A stretch of 10,050 nucleotides of DNA from Candidatus Atribacteria bacterium (GTDB lineage: Bacteria; Bipolaricaulota; Bipolaricaulia; UBA7950; UBA9294), in the NCBI GenBank assembly GCA_004525685.1, contig SPBW01000073.1, positions 1 through 10,050 on the forward strand. The letters run 5' to 3'. Of the stretch, positions 1-7,166 are shown in pieces. Each line of letters begins with the position of its first letter. Positions within the stretch are counted from its first letter, which is position 1. The notes below the pieces were generated by a model. That model was not told where the DNA came from, ran no database searches, and saw only the letters and a program-made list of their open reading frames with translations. Both the position numbers and the translations under genes were made by a program.

Positions 1-60
1 CGCAGCCACGCAGTAGAGTTGGCCATTAGGAAACTCAGGGACTATAGACAGGGAGGGTTC

Positions 61-636
61 ATGCACATTCCCACGCGCGAGGAAGCCTTCGCCTTGCTCA
101 CGGAGTACAACCAGAGCGATCGACTCATCAACCACGCCTTGACTGTCGAAGCCGTCATGCGCTACATGGCACGCAAGCGAGGAGAGGATGAAGACAAGTG
201 GGGCGTCATTGGATTGGCGCATGATCTGGATTACGAACGCTATCCTCAAGAGCACTGCCTCAAGACCGAACGCATTTTGCGCGAGCAGGATTGGCCCGAG
301 GAGTATATCCATGCCATCGTGTCACATGGATGGGGCATTTGTACAGACATCGAGCCCGTGCATGAGATGGAGAAGGTGCTGTTCGCGATTGACGAGCTAA
401 CGGGGCTAGTTACGGCCTGTGCCTTAGTGCGCCCATCCAAGAGCTTGCACGACCTTACCGTCAAGTCAGTTCAAAAGAAGTGGAAGGACAAGGCGTTTGC
501 GGCAGGCGCTGATCGCGACATTATCCAGAAGGGTATCGACATGTTGGGCCTAGAACGCGCCGAGCTGATTGCCGATGTGATCGAAGGGATGAAAGAAGCA
601 GCGTCAGAACTTGGGCTCGACGGATCGCTTGCCTAG
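61..636 (+). CDS. HD-domain (HDIG-type) hydrolase family protein
   Basis: A 191-residue soluble protein with the HD metal-dependent phosphohydrolase signature: H25, the H54-D55 pair (in GLAHDLDY), H89 (in AIVSHG) and D111 (in AIDELTGLV). The spacing is what stand-alone HDIG hydrolases show. HD proteins bind one or two divalent metals and usually hydrolyse phosphate esters of nucleotides or nucleic acids, but the substrate cannot be told from the sequence. The ATG at 61 is chosen because a strong Shine-Dalgarno (GGGAGGG, 51-57) sits just before it; an in-frame TTG at 19 has no comparable site. There is no signal peptide or membrane segment, so it should be cytoplasmic. The peptidase gene starts 19 bases after its stop, which suggests co-transcription. 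Family assignment is firm; the biochemical role is unknown. Confidence 0.88.
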   Translation: MHIPTREEAFALLTEYNQSDRLINHALTVEAVMRYMARKRGEDEDKWGVIGLAHDLDYERYPQEHCLKTERILREQDWPEEYIHAIVSHGWGICTDIEPVHEMEKVLFAIDELTGLVTACALVRPSKSLHDLTVKSVQKKWKDKAFAAGADRDIIQKGIDMLGLERAELIADVIEGMKEAASELGLDGSLA

Positions 637-655
637 CCAGACAAGAAAGGAAACC

Positions 656-2443
656 ATGTCAGAAACAAAGTACAAGCAGGGACGATGGACGCTCTCCGAT
701 CTTATATCAGAATCTAAAGGTCCAGCAATGGACGCCGTGTTCACTCAACTGGAAGACGCGGTGGCTGCCTTTGCGCACGTTCGCGACGACCTCGCTGCGT
801 TCATCGATGAAGCCACATTTGCTGGCGTGTTGAAGCAGGTAGAGGGGATCGGATACCGCATCCAACAGCTCAACGGCTATGCCGCGTTGTGGCTCTCTAC
901 GCAGACGAGCCACTCGGAGGCGCTGGCATTTCGAGGTCTCATCGACAAGGTGTTGGCCGATGCTCAGAATCGAACGATGTTCTTCCAGCTTTGGTGGAAG
1001 AAACTCGATCAGGAGAACGCAAAGCGCTTGATGGCATCTGCCGGGGATTTGCTGTACTACCTTGAATCGTTGCGACGCTTTGCCCCCTATACCCTGTCTG
1101 AGGCCGAAGAGCAGGTCATCAATCTGAAGAACGTCAACGGCGTCAATGGCCACGTCACCCTTTACGATATGCTCACCAACGACTTCACCTACGATGTGGA
1201 GGTTGACGGCCAGTTGAAGACCGTGACGCGGACCGAGGCCATCGTCATGACGCGCAGTGCCAATCCCGACTTGCGTGCCGCCGCCTATCGCGCCATCAAC
1301 AAGGTCTATGCTAGGCATGGCGGGGTGTTGGGGCAGATCTACTCCTACGTCGTGGGCGACTGGAATGCTGAGAATGTCGGCATGCGTGGCATGCCTTCGG
1401 CCATCGCGGCACGGAATCTGGTCAACGACTTACCAGACGATGTCGTCGATTCGCTCCTGTCTTCAGCGCAGAAGAATGCCCTCGTGTATCACCGCTACTT
1501 CGGGCTGAAAGCCAAATGGTTGGATGTCGCCAAACTGCGACGCTACGACATCTATGCACCAATCAGCGATGTCGAGAAGACAGTTCCGTTCGCCGACGGC
1601 GCAACGCAGGTTCTGGAAACGATGAGAGCCTTCTCGCCAGAGATCGCCGAACTAGCAAAGCGCGTGTTGGAAGAGAACCACCTGGATTCCGAGGTTCGAA
1701 TTGGTAAGGACACGGGCGCGTTCTGCTACGGCGTCGTCCCTGATAAAACCCCTTGGGTTCTCGTCAATTACAATAATAGACTGGACGATGTGTCGACGCT
1801 GGGGCACGAGCTGGGTCATGCCATCCATTCACTTCTCGCCGCCGACCACTCCCCCCTCACGTTCCATTCATCGCTTCCACTGGCCGAGACGGCGTCCAAC
1901 TTCATCGAGATTCTCCTTCTCAAGCGATGGTTATCTGAGGAGTCAGATCCTGCTGTGCGCAAGTCCTTGCTTGCCAAGTTTGTTGACGACTCGTATGCGT
2001 CCGTGCTACGCCAGTCGTTTTTCGTGTTGTTTGAGCGCGAAGCCTATCGACTCATTGAAGCTGGGGGCGCGACGGCGGAGCAGCTGTCGGATCTCTATCT
2101 AGAGAACCTGAAGACGCAATTCGGCGATTCCATCGAGCTGTCCGATGACTTCCGCTGGGAATGGACCAGTATTCCCCACAACTACCAAGTGCCCTTCTAC
2201 TGCTACGCCTACGCATTCGGGCTGTTGTTGGTCTTGTCACTCTATCGGGAGTACGAGCGTACGGGCGAAGCCTTTGTGCCCAAGTTCTTGAAGATCCTTT
2301 CCTACGGCGGATCCATGGCCCCCATCGCTATCCTCGACGAAGCTGGCTTCGACATACGAACAGAAGCCTTCTGGCAGGGAGGGTTCGACGTGATTCGAAC
2401 CATGCTCGATGATCTGGAGGCCTTGACTGACGCAGGCAGCTAG
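656..2443 (+). CDS. pepF: M3 family oligoendopeptidase (PepF-like zinc metallopeptidase)
   Basis: A 595-residue protein of the usual length for bacterial oligoendopeptidase F. These cytoplasmic zinc enzymes degrade short peptides. The zinc site is complete: HELGH at residues 384-388 supplies two histidines and the catalytic glutamate, and E411 in LAETAS is the third ligand, 23 residues on. A C-terminal segment at 508-522 (HNYQVPFYCYAYAFG) matches the conserved substrate-side tyrosine motif of M3 peptidases. The first roughly 190 residues correspond to the helical N-terminal domain. The ATG at 656 is preceded by AGAAAGG; an in-frame TTG at 611 lies inside the upstream gene and is unlikely. No signal peptide is seen. 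Its stop TAG (2441-2443) overlaps the stop of the convergent ybaK gene, so there is no room for a separate terminator between them. The exact peptide specificity is not predictable. Confidence 0.95.
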   Translation: MSETKYKQGRWTLSDLISESKGPAMDAVFTQLEDAVAAFAHVRDDLAAFIDEATFAGVLKQVEGIGYRIQQLNGYAALWLSTQTSHSEALAFRGLIDKVLADAQNRTMFFQLWWKKLDQENAKRLMASAGDLLYYLESLRRFAPYTLSEAEEQVINLKNVNGVNGHVTLYDMLTNDFTYDVEVDGQLKTVTRTEAIVMTRSANPDLRAAAYRAINKVYARHGGVLGQIYSYVVGDWNAENVGMRGMPSAIAARNLVNDLPDDVVDSLLSSAQKNALVYHRYFGLKAKWLDVAKLRRYDIYAPISDVEKTVPFADGATQVLETMRAFSPEIAELAKRVLEENHLDSEVRIGKDTGAFCYGVVPDKTPWVLVNYNNRLDDVSTLGHELGHAIHSLLAADHSPLTFHSSLPLAETASNFIEILLLKRWLSEESDPAVRKSLLAKFVDDSYASVLRQSFFVLFEREAYRLIEAGGATAEQLSDLYLENLKTQFGDSIELSDDFRWEWTSIPHNYQVPFYCYAYAFGLLLVLSLYREYERTGEAFVPKFLKILSYGGSMAPIAILDEAGFDIRTEAFWQGGFDVIRTMLDDLEALTDAGS

Positions 2444-2904
2444 ATGCCGCGGATGTCTGCCACCACGGCATGCGTGATCCCTATCAGATCGGACGTTGCC
2501 AGGCGGACGAGGGTTCCCCGTCCGCCTGCATTGATGATCAGAGACTCATGCCGCGTCGCCGCCTCATCGATGAGTACGGGCAGGGCACTGCGTGATCCCA
2601 GCGGACTGATCCCCCCAACTTGGTAGCCTGTGATACGTTCCGCGTCTCGCGGAGAGGCCGCTTCCACGTGTTTGTGTCCTGAAGCGCGGCCTAGGCTGCG
2701 GAGGCTAACATGGACGTCCCCGCTGACGAGGGCGAAGAGGAATGATCTATCGTCGGCTTGAAACACCAAGGATTTGAGCACGATGCCTTCGGGTTGCCCA
2801 ATTGCTTCAGCAGCAACACGCGCTCCCATCTTGTCATATCGATAGGTGAGAACCTCGAATGCAATCCCTCGCTCCTTGAGCAGCTGAATGCCTCGTGTCG
2901 CCAC
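2440..2904 (-). CDS. ybaK: Cys-tRNA(Pro)/Cys-tRNA(Cys) deacylase, YbaK/EbsC type
   Basis: A 154-residue protein, close to the 159 residues of E. coli YbaK. This family hydrolyses Cys-tRNA(Pro) made by misacylation by prolyl-tRNA synthetase and so protects translation fidelity in the cytoplasm. Visible hallmarks are the conserved lysine in VLKSLVF (K44), the GYQVGGISPLG motif (93-103), D113 in VLIDE and the INAGGRG loop (124-130). The start is taken as GTG at 2904-2902, because a strong GGAGG lies a few bases upstream on the minus strand and YbaK homology begins at ATRGIQLLKERGI. The open frame runs further upstream to an ATG at 2973, but that stretch contains the ribosome binding site and resembles nothing in the family. 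It is convergent with the oligopeptidase gene. A related editing protein (ProX) is possible, but the motifs fit YbaK better. Confidence 0.92.
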   Translation of the reverse strand: MATRGIQLLKERGIAFEVLTYRYDKMGARVAAEAIGQPEGIVLKSLVFQADDRSFLFALVSGDVHVSLRSLGRASGHKHVEAASPRDAERITGYQVGGISPLGSRSALPVLIDEAATRHESLIINAGGRGTLVRLATSDLIGITHAVVADIRGI

Positions 2905-3018
2905 GCACCCTCCTTCTCGCGCAAACTCAGCATAGCCCGTCCAACAGCGGTTGGTGAAACCGACTGCAAACAACCGAAGATCAAGTCATCCGCAGATCAG
3001 GCTCCATACCTATCCAAG

Positions 3019-3041
3019 CACAGTTGCCACAGGCGACTGTG
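3019..3041. repeat. Inverted repeat, 10-base arms, 3-base loop
   Basis: The arms CACAGTTGCC (3019-3028) and GGCGACTGTG (3032-3041) flank the loop ACA. Read as plus-strand RNA the stem is fully paired with one G-U; as minus-strand RNA it has one A-C mismatch. It lies between the GGT and ybaK genes, both of which are on the minus strand. There is no T-run next to it on either strand, so it is not a standard intrinsic terminator. It might be a leader structure or protein-binding site ahead of ybaK; the role is unknown. Confidence 0.5.
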
Positions 3042-3088
3042 ACGCACAGGGCCACGTGGTAACCCTAGCCGCAAAATCCAACCCACAG

Positions 3089-3110
3089 GCGGTTTCTGCA
3101 AGGAAACCGC
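3089..3110 (-). terminator. Possible terminator hairpin after the GGT gene
   Basis: A perfect 8-base inverted repeat, GCGGTTTC and GAAACCGC, around a 6-base loop. It starts 38 bases past the stop of the gamma-glutamyltransferase gene in the direction of its transcription. On the minus strand it is followed by a mixed stretch ending in GGATTTTG, so the T-run is poor and displaced. The position after a stop codon suggests a terminator or 3'-end stabilising hairpin, but the weak T-tract makes this uncertain. Confidence 0.35.
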
Positions 3111-3148
3111 AAGCAACAGCAGCTCATTGGGATCTGGTGTTGTCATCT

Positions 3149-4771
3149 TCAGAAGCCAAGCGCACAGCCATCCTTGCGCGGTTCGGATCCGCCGTGAAGC
3201 ATGTTTGTATCTGGATCAATCCAGATACCTTGATAGCCACCGAATCCTGCGTCGCTCACGCGGATCGTGTGCCCCTTGGCAGCCAGCCTCTTGATCGTTT
3301 CTTCGGGCAGCCCTGGCTCAAGATGCACGACGCCTCCATCGAGCATCGTGTCACCTGTCGGCGTTGCCGAACCATCATGCCTGAAACGAATGGCATCGCC
3401 TGCTTGTTGAACGTCCATCCCAAAATCCATCAGATTAAGCAGCACCTGCACGTGCCCTTGGGGTTGCATGTCGCCCCCCATCACGCCAAAAGAAAAAACA
3501 GGCCTCTCGTTCTTGGTGACAAAGCCCGGGATGATCGTATGAAAGGGCCGTTTCCCCGGTTCCAAGGTATTGGGATGATCCGGGTCGAGGTGGAAGAGAT
3601 GGCCACGATTCTGCATGGCGAATCCAAGCCCCTCGGGAACGATGCCCGAGCCAAACCCGTGGTAGATGCTTTGGATGAATGACACGGCATTTCGATCGCC
3701 ATCAACCACTGTCAAGTAAACGGTGTCTCCGTTTCGAAGCCTTGGATCTCCTGGGTGCACTTCACGTGCCGCCTGGCTCGCTGAAATACGCGATCGCTGG
3801 CGATCGGCATACTCAGCAGAGATGAGGTCGGCAACAGGGACGTCGGCAAACGCTGGATCTGCATAGTGGCGGGCACGGTCGGCATAGGCGAGTTTCTTCG
3901 CCTCAATCAGATGATGGAGATAGTCAGCACCGTTGTGTCTCATTGCCTTCAGATCAAACCCATCGAGAATGCGAAGCATCTGAAGTGCTGCCAACCCCTG
4001 CGTGCTCGGCGGGAGTTCCCACACGTCATAGCCAGCATGTGGAACGCAGACAGGCGAAACCCAGGTCGATGTGTGCGCTGCTAGATCCTCGGCAGCAAGA
4101 AGCCCACCCAGTCGGGATGATGCCTGTACGAGTCGCGCGGCAATCTCGCCGCTGTAGAACGCGTCTCGACCCTCGCGCGCAATCGCGGACAGCGTCGCTG
4201 CAAGATCAGGATTACGAAATCGTTCTCCAATACGTGGAGCACGGCCTTGCGGCAGATAGGTCGATAGGGCTCCCGGATCCTTGAGAAGCAGTTCTGCGGC
4301 CTGACTCCAATCCCGTCCAATCACAGGAGAAACAGGGAACCCGTGCGTAGCGTACCCAATGGCAGGCGCCAGGATGTCGCTCATCGGAAGCCGCCCGAAC
4401 CGTTCGTGCAGCGCAAACCATCCATCCACACAGCCCGGCACAGTCCACGTCAGTGGCCCACGTAGCGGAATTCGGTCAAGGTTTCGTTGTGCATAGGCAT
4501 CACGCGTCATGCGCGAGGGAGCCCGCCCGCAGCCATCGAATCCGTGAAGAGACGTTGTGCTCGCATCCCAGACGATCGCAAAGACATCGCCTCCGAGACC
4601 GCAACTCATCGGCTCCACAACGCCCAAGACAGCATTGGCCGCAATAGCGGCATCCATGGCCCTTCCGCCTTGCCTGAGTGTCTCGATGCCAGCCCCAACT
4701 GCCAGCGGATGACTGGTGGCAACCATCGCCTCAGGTGCCATCACCGCCGAGCGTCGTCCTTTGTCTGCCAT
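3149..4771 (-). CDS. ggt: Gamma-glutamyltransferase-like Ntn hydrolase, cytoplasmic type
   Basis: A 540-residue member of the gamma-glutamyltransferase family. These enzymes are made as a precursor that cuts itself just before a threonine, which becomes the N-terminal nucleophile of the small subunit; they transfer or hydrolyse gamma-glutamyl groups, as of glutathione. The expected nucleophile is T350 in NGDTVYLTVVD, aligned with TTHYSVVD of E. coli GGT. Other family segments are AMDAAIAANAVLGVVEPMSCGLGGD near the N-terminus (in pieces over about 38-62) and the GGD..PQGH loop near 432-440. The PLSS motif of classical GGT is not seen; the region reads KRPFHTIIPG instead, as in YwrD-like paralogues. 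There is no signal peptide, unlike periplasmic or secreted GGT. The ATG at 4771 is chosen because GGAGGAG lies 8 bases before it; an ATG at 4786 is too early, since the Shine-Dalgarno overlaps it. A related acylase or hydrolase activity is possible. Confidence 0.88.
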   Translation of the reverse strand: MADKGRRSAVMAPEAMVATSHPLAVGAGIETLRQGGRAMDAAIAANAVLGVVEPMSCGLGGDVFAIVWDASTTSLHGFDGCGRAPSRMTRDAYAQRNLDRIPLRGPLTWTVPGCVDGWFALHERFGRLPMSDILAPAIGYATHGFPVSPVIGRDWSQAAELLLKDPGALSTYLPQGRAPRIGERFRNPDLAATLSAIAREGRDAFYSGEIAARLVQASSRLGGLLAAEDLAAHTSTWVSPVCVPHAGYDVWELPPSTQGLAALQMLRILDGFDLKAMRHNGADYLHHLIEAKKLAYADRARHYADPAFADVPVADLISAEYADRQRSRISASQAAREVHPGDPRLRNGDTVYLTVVDGDRNAVSFIQSIYHGFGSGIVPEGLGFAMQNRGHLFHLDPDHPNTLEPGKRPFHTIIPGFVTKNERPVFSFGVMGGDMQPQGHVQVLLNLMDFGMDVQQAGDAIRFRHDGSATPTGDTMLDGGVVHLEPGLPEETIKRLAAKGHTIRVSDAGFGGYQGIWIDPDTNMLHGGSEPRKDGCALGF

Positions 4772-4937
4772 TGCGTTCTCCTCCATTCAGCCAGTGATCT
4801 GTGTTCGAAGGATATGATGTAGACTTGCACACTGCCAGGAACGATGGCTTCCACAGGAAGGGCACTCGATGTTTGCCAAACAACAGACGATCATCACATC
4901 CTGTAGGTCGCGCGAGTTGGATCAGTAGGGAGGAGCG
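4772..4937. promoter_or_regulatory. Divergent control region between ggt and mgtE
   Basis: This spacer of about 166 bases must carry the start signals of both the minus-strand GGT gene and the plus-strand mgtE run. I see a TATGAT box at 4813-4818 on the plus strand, one mismatch from a -10 consensus, but no matching -35. A weak CTGGCA...TATCCT pair can be read on the minus strand. A 13-base palindrome, TGTTTGCCAAACA, lies at 4870-4882 and could be an operator. The mgtE Shine-Dalgarno (GGGAGGAG) sits at the right edge and the GGT one at the left edge. I could not recognise an M-box magnesium riboswitch, and the space is tight for one. The individual promoter calls are tentative. Confidence 0.4.
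4870..4882. repeat. 13-base palindrome, candidate operator
   Basis: TGTTTG and CAAACA are perfect 6-base arms around a single central C. The site lies about 99 bases before the GGT start and 55 bases before the mgtE start. A symmetric site of this size in a divergent spacer is typical of a dimeric repressor or activator site, but no regulator gene is nearby and no second copy was noticed in the window. Confidence 0.35.
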
Positions 4938-6239
4938 ATGGAAGAGCGAAAGATCATCTTGAGAGAGCTCATGAAGCAGAGCCCTGCAGACATTGCTGAG
5001 ATTCTCGTCGATCTGTCTCAAAATCAAGCGACAGACCTGATTCATCGACTCTTCCTTCGCAACGCAGCAGCTGAGCCTTTGGGCGAGATGGATCCTGACG
5101 ATTCCGCAGAACTGGTCGTTCAACTCGATCGCAAGGAAGCCAGCGAGATCCTCTCGCGAATGGACCCGGATGATGCAGCAGACCTCTTGTTTGAGCTGTC
5201 AGATGACATCCAGCAGGAACTCCTCTCGCGACTGAGCCGATCTGATGCCAAGGTGCTGTCCGACCTTCTGGCTTATCCTCCCGATTCAGCTGGCGGGCTT
5301 ATGTCTCCTGAAGTTGTTCCGCTGTCCTTGACGATGACTGTCCAGGACGCCATCCATCACTTGCGTAGTCGAGTGAAAGACGCGGAGACCGTCTACTATG
5401 CCTATGCAGTGGATGACGAGAACCGCTTGCTCGGCGTACTCTCCTTGCGAGACATGGCCTTGGCTGACCCCAGCCGGAGTCTGCGTGATCTCGTGATTCG
5501 CGACGCCATATCCGTCCCTGTAGATGCAGATGCCGAGGATGTCGCCCACATCTTCGACAAATACAACTACTTCGCGCTCCCGGTCGTGAACAGTGAGAAC
5601 AAGCTGCTGGGCGTAATCACATTTGACGATGTCATCGACGTCATCCGAGAAGAGGCCACTGAGGACATCTACGGATTGGCTGGCGTGCCATCTGAAGAGG
5701 GTGTTGATACGACCTGGGCACAGTCATTGAAGCTCCGATTGCCATGGCTCTATGTACGGCTACTGACGGCGCTCGCTGCCGCAGCCGTGGTGGGACTGTT
5801 CGAGGTTGCCATTGCCAAGGTCGCTGCCTTGGCTGTCTTGATGGGCATTATTGCTGGGCAGGGCGGAAGTGCAGGCATGCAGACTGTCACCATCATCACG
5901 CGTGGAATGGCATTGGGGGAGTTGGATCGATCATTGGGCTGGAGGCTGTTGGGGAAGGAAACTCTGTTGGGAGTGGCAAACGGCGTCCTCATCGGCGCCA
6001 CGGTCGGTGTCATTACCTATCTATGGAAGGGCCAGATTCTGATGGGAATTGCCGTCTTCTTGGCGATGGCCCTCAACATGATCATCGCCGGTGCCTGCGG
6101 CGTTGCCATCCCTCTCTTTGTGCGGAAGTTGGGCAAGGATCCGGCGTTGGTGTCTGGCATCTTCCTAACAACGGTAACCGACATGTTGGGGTTCGGGCTG
6201 ATGTTTGCTATCGCGATTTGGCTTCTACCGGAGATTTAG
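4938..6239 (+). CDS. mgtE: MgtE-family magnesium channel/transporter
   Basis: A 433-residue inner-membrane protein with full MgtE architecture. Residues 1 to about 120 form the superhelical MgtE_N domain, with the repeated MDPDDSAEL / MDPDDAADL motif at 51 and 76. A CBS pair spans about 121-240, followed by a plug-helix region (about 241-265) and five membrane segments from about 270 to the end. The last segment holds SGIFLTTVTDMLGFG (406-420), with D415 at the place of the ion-selecting aspartate in the pore of Thermus MgtE. In the family the cytoplasmic domains sense intracellular magnesium and close the pore when it is plentiful. The loop GQGGSAGMQT (307-316) has serine where I would expect asparagine in many MgtE proteins. 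The ATG at 4938 follows GGGAGGAG. The next gene begins one base after its stop, so this is likely the first gene of a four-gene transcript. Confidence 0.96.
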   Translation: MEERKIILRELMKQSPADIAEILVDLSQNQATDLIHRLFLRNAAAEPLGEMDPDDSAELVVQLDRKEASEILSRMDPDDAADLLFELSDDIQQELLSRLSRSDAKVLSDLLAYPPDSAGGLMSPEVVPLSLTMTVQDAIHHLRSRVKDAETVYYAYAVDDENRLLGVLSLRDMALADPSRSLRDLVIRDAISVPVDADAEDVAHIFDKYNYFALPVVNSENKLLGVITFDDVIDVIREEATEDIYGLAGVPSEEGVDTTWAQSLKLRLPWLYVRLLTALAAAAVVGLFEVAIAKVAALAVLMGIIAGQGGSAGMQTVTIITRGMALGELDRSLGWRLLGKETLLGVANGVLIGATVGVITYLWKGQILMGIAVFLAMALNMIIAGACGVAIPLFVRKLGKDPALVSGIFLTTVTDMLGFGLMFAIAIWLLPEI

Positions 6240-6240
6240 C

Positions 6241-6768
6241 ATGCGCAAGTCGCTTCCTGTTTGGTCCATTCCCTTCATCCTCGCATTGGCTGGAATCGCT
6301 GCCGTTATCGGCAATCTATCGTTCGATGTTCTCCTGGTCGTCGGAATCGAGACCATCATTATATCAGCCTATTTGGTGTTTCTAGGGCGCAGAGCCCCTT
6401 CAAATCCTCAACCGTCATCGAATCTGCTTTCCCTCCTCCCCGGACACCTTCTCGTACTAATCATCCTTGCGTTGCTGGATGTTCCGGGGCTCCTCCCTTG
6501 GTTGTGGACGCTGATTCCCATAGCAACCCTGGCCTACGACGCAACGGCCCGGAGTACGAGCATTTCACCTCGAACACGGATGTCGATCTCGATGATTCTC
6601 TACGTTATACTGTGGGCCGATCTGTTCTTCTTGTTGGAGCGGGCCGTCGTTCTGCATCGGCAGCTCCCAGGAAATCGAGAGATCATGATCGCAGCAGCGT
6701 TCGGATTGGCCGGTGCGCTCTTTCTTTCGATGGGCATCTATCGGCATTGGATCGCTGCCAAGGAGTGA
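6241..6768 (+). CDS. Unrecognised six-TM membrane protein
   Basis: A 175-residue, very hydrophobic protein that I cannot assign to a family. By eye there are six membrane segments, at about 8-25, 28-48, 66-82, 83-99, 114-136 and 147-166. A short polar loop (RRAPSNPQPSSN, 50-61) lies between the second and third, and an arginine/serine-rich loop (about 103-114) between the fourth and fifth. Charged residues inside the membrane region include D80, D127 and E133. The ATG at 6241 has CGGAG 7 bases before it and starts one base after the mgtE stop; an in-frame TTG at 6205 lies inside mgtE and is unlikely. The yajC Shine-Dalgarno overlaps its last codons. Translational coupling with mgtE and yajC is likely. 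It is a real gene by spacing and composition; its function is unknown. Confidence 0.8.
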   Translation: MRKSLPVWSIPFILALAGIAAVIGNLSFDVLLVVGIETIIISAYLVFLGRRAPSNPQPSSNLLSLLPGHLLVLIILALLDVPGLLPWLWTLIPIATLAYDATARSTSISPRTRMSISMILYVILWADLFFLLERAVVLHRQLPGNREIMIAAAFGLAGALFLSMGIYRHWIAAKE

Positions 6769-6772
6769 TGAA

Positions 6773-7156
6773 ATGAAACGATGGATTACGGTTTTAATGT
6801 GTGCGATGCTTCTCGGAATGGGACTTGTCGCCATGGCCGATGAGGTCAGCGGAGATGGGACAGCGGCAGATGCCCCCGCGTCGTCTGTTTTTGGCGGCGG
6901 CTGGCAGTCTATGCTCATCCTGTTCGCTGTGTTCGGAGCCATATTCTATTTCATGTTGATTCGCCCGCAGCGCAAGCGTCAGGCCAAGATGACCGAACTC
7001 ATGACCGGCCTGAAGCGAGGCGACAATGTTATTACGGCAGGCGGCATCTACGGCGAAATCGATTCGATCGGTGACACAGCCGTAGTCATCGTGCTTGAAG
7101 ATGGCGCAAAGCTGAAGGTTGCCAAGAGCAGCGTCATTCAGAAGAAGGACAAGTAA
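6773..7156 (+). CDS. yajC: Sec translocase accessory subunit YajC
   Basis: A 127-residue YajC, close to the 110 residues of E. coli YajC. YajC associates with SecD and SecF at the SecYEG translocon. The diagnostic core is a single membrane helix at about 44-63 (SMLILFAVFGAIFYFMLIRP) followed at once by RPQRKRQ, then the cytoplasmic domain with GDNVITAGGIYGEI (83-96) and a lysine-rich end. Unlike E. coli YajC, this protein begins with what looks like a cleavable signal peptide: MKRW, a hydrophobic stretch and an AMA site ending at residue 22. The ATG at 6773 follows AAGGAG by 7 bases, and that site overlaps the stop of the preceding gene. It is followed by secD after 10 bases, the usual yajC-secD order. 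Confidence 0.93.
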   Translation: MKRWITVLMCAMLLGMGLVAMADEVSGDGTAADAPASSVFGGGWQSMLILFAVFGAIFYFMLIRPQRKRQAKMTELMTGLKRGDNVITAGGIYGEIDSIGDTAVVIVLEDGAKLKVAKSSVIQKKDK

Positions 7157-7166
7157 GGGAGATCGC

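Noticed and set aside
43..48. TATAGA box before the HD-domain gene
   Set aside because: Transcription from it would begin at about 55, inside the Shine-Dalgarno, leaving no usable leader; the real promoter is probably upstream of the window.
611..655. Upstream TTG start extending the oligopeptidase by 15 residues
   Set aside because: It overlaps the HD-domain gene, lacks a ribosome site and adds sequence not typical of the family; ATG 656 has AGAAAGG before it.
707..1318. 203-codon open frame on the minus strand
   Set aside because: It is antisense to the N-terminal half of the oligopeptidase and has no family resemblance or ribosome site of note.
2382..2401. Perfect 7-base inverted repeat GGTTCGA/TCGAACC, resembling a tRNA T-arm
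   Set aside because: It is inside the oligopeptidase reading frame (GFDVIRT), with no acceptor or anticodon stems around it.
2951..3682. 243-codon open frame on the plus strand
   Set aside because: It lies mostly antisense to the 3' part of the GGT gene, whose family motifs run across the same bases; the antisense protein shows no recognisable domain.
3784..3810. GCGATCGC-type palindrome reminiscent of the cyanobacterial HIP1 repeat
   Set aside because: It is an isolated occurrence inside the GGT coding region, with no sign of enrichment across the window.
4787..4937. M-box magnesium riboswitch ahead of mgtE
   Set aside because: None of the conserved M-box segments could be recognised, the leader is short, and there is no terminator-like hairpin before the start.
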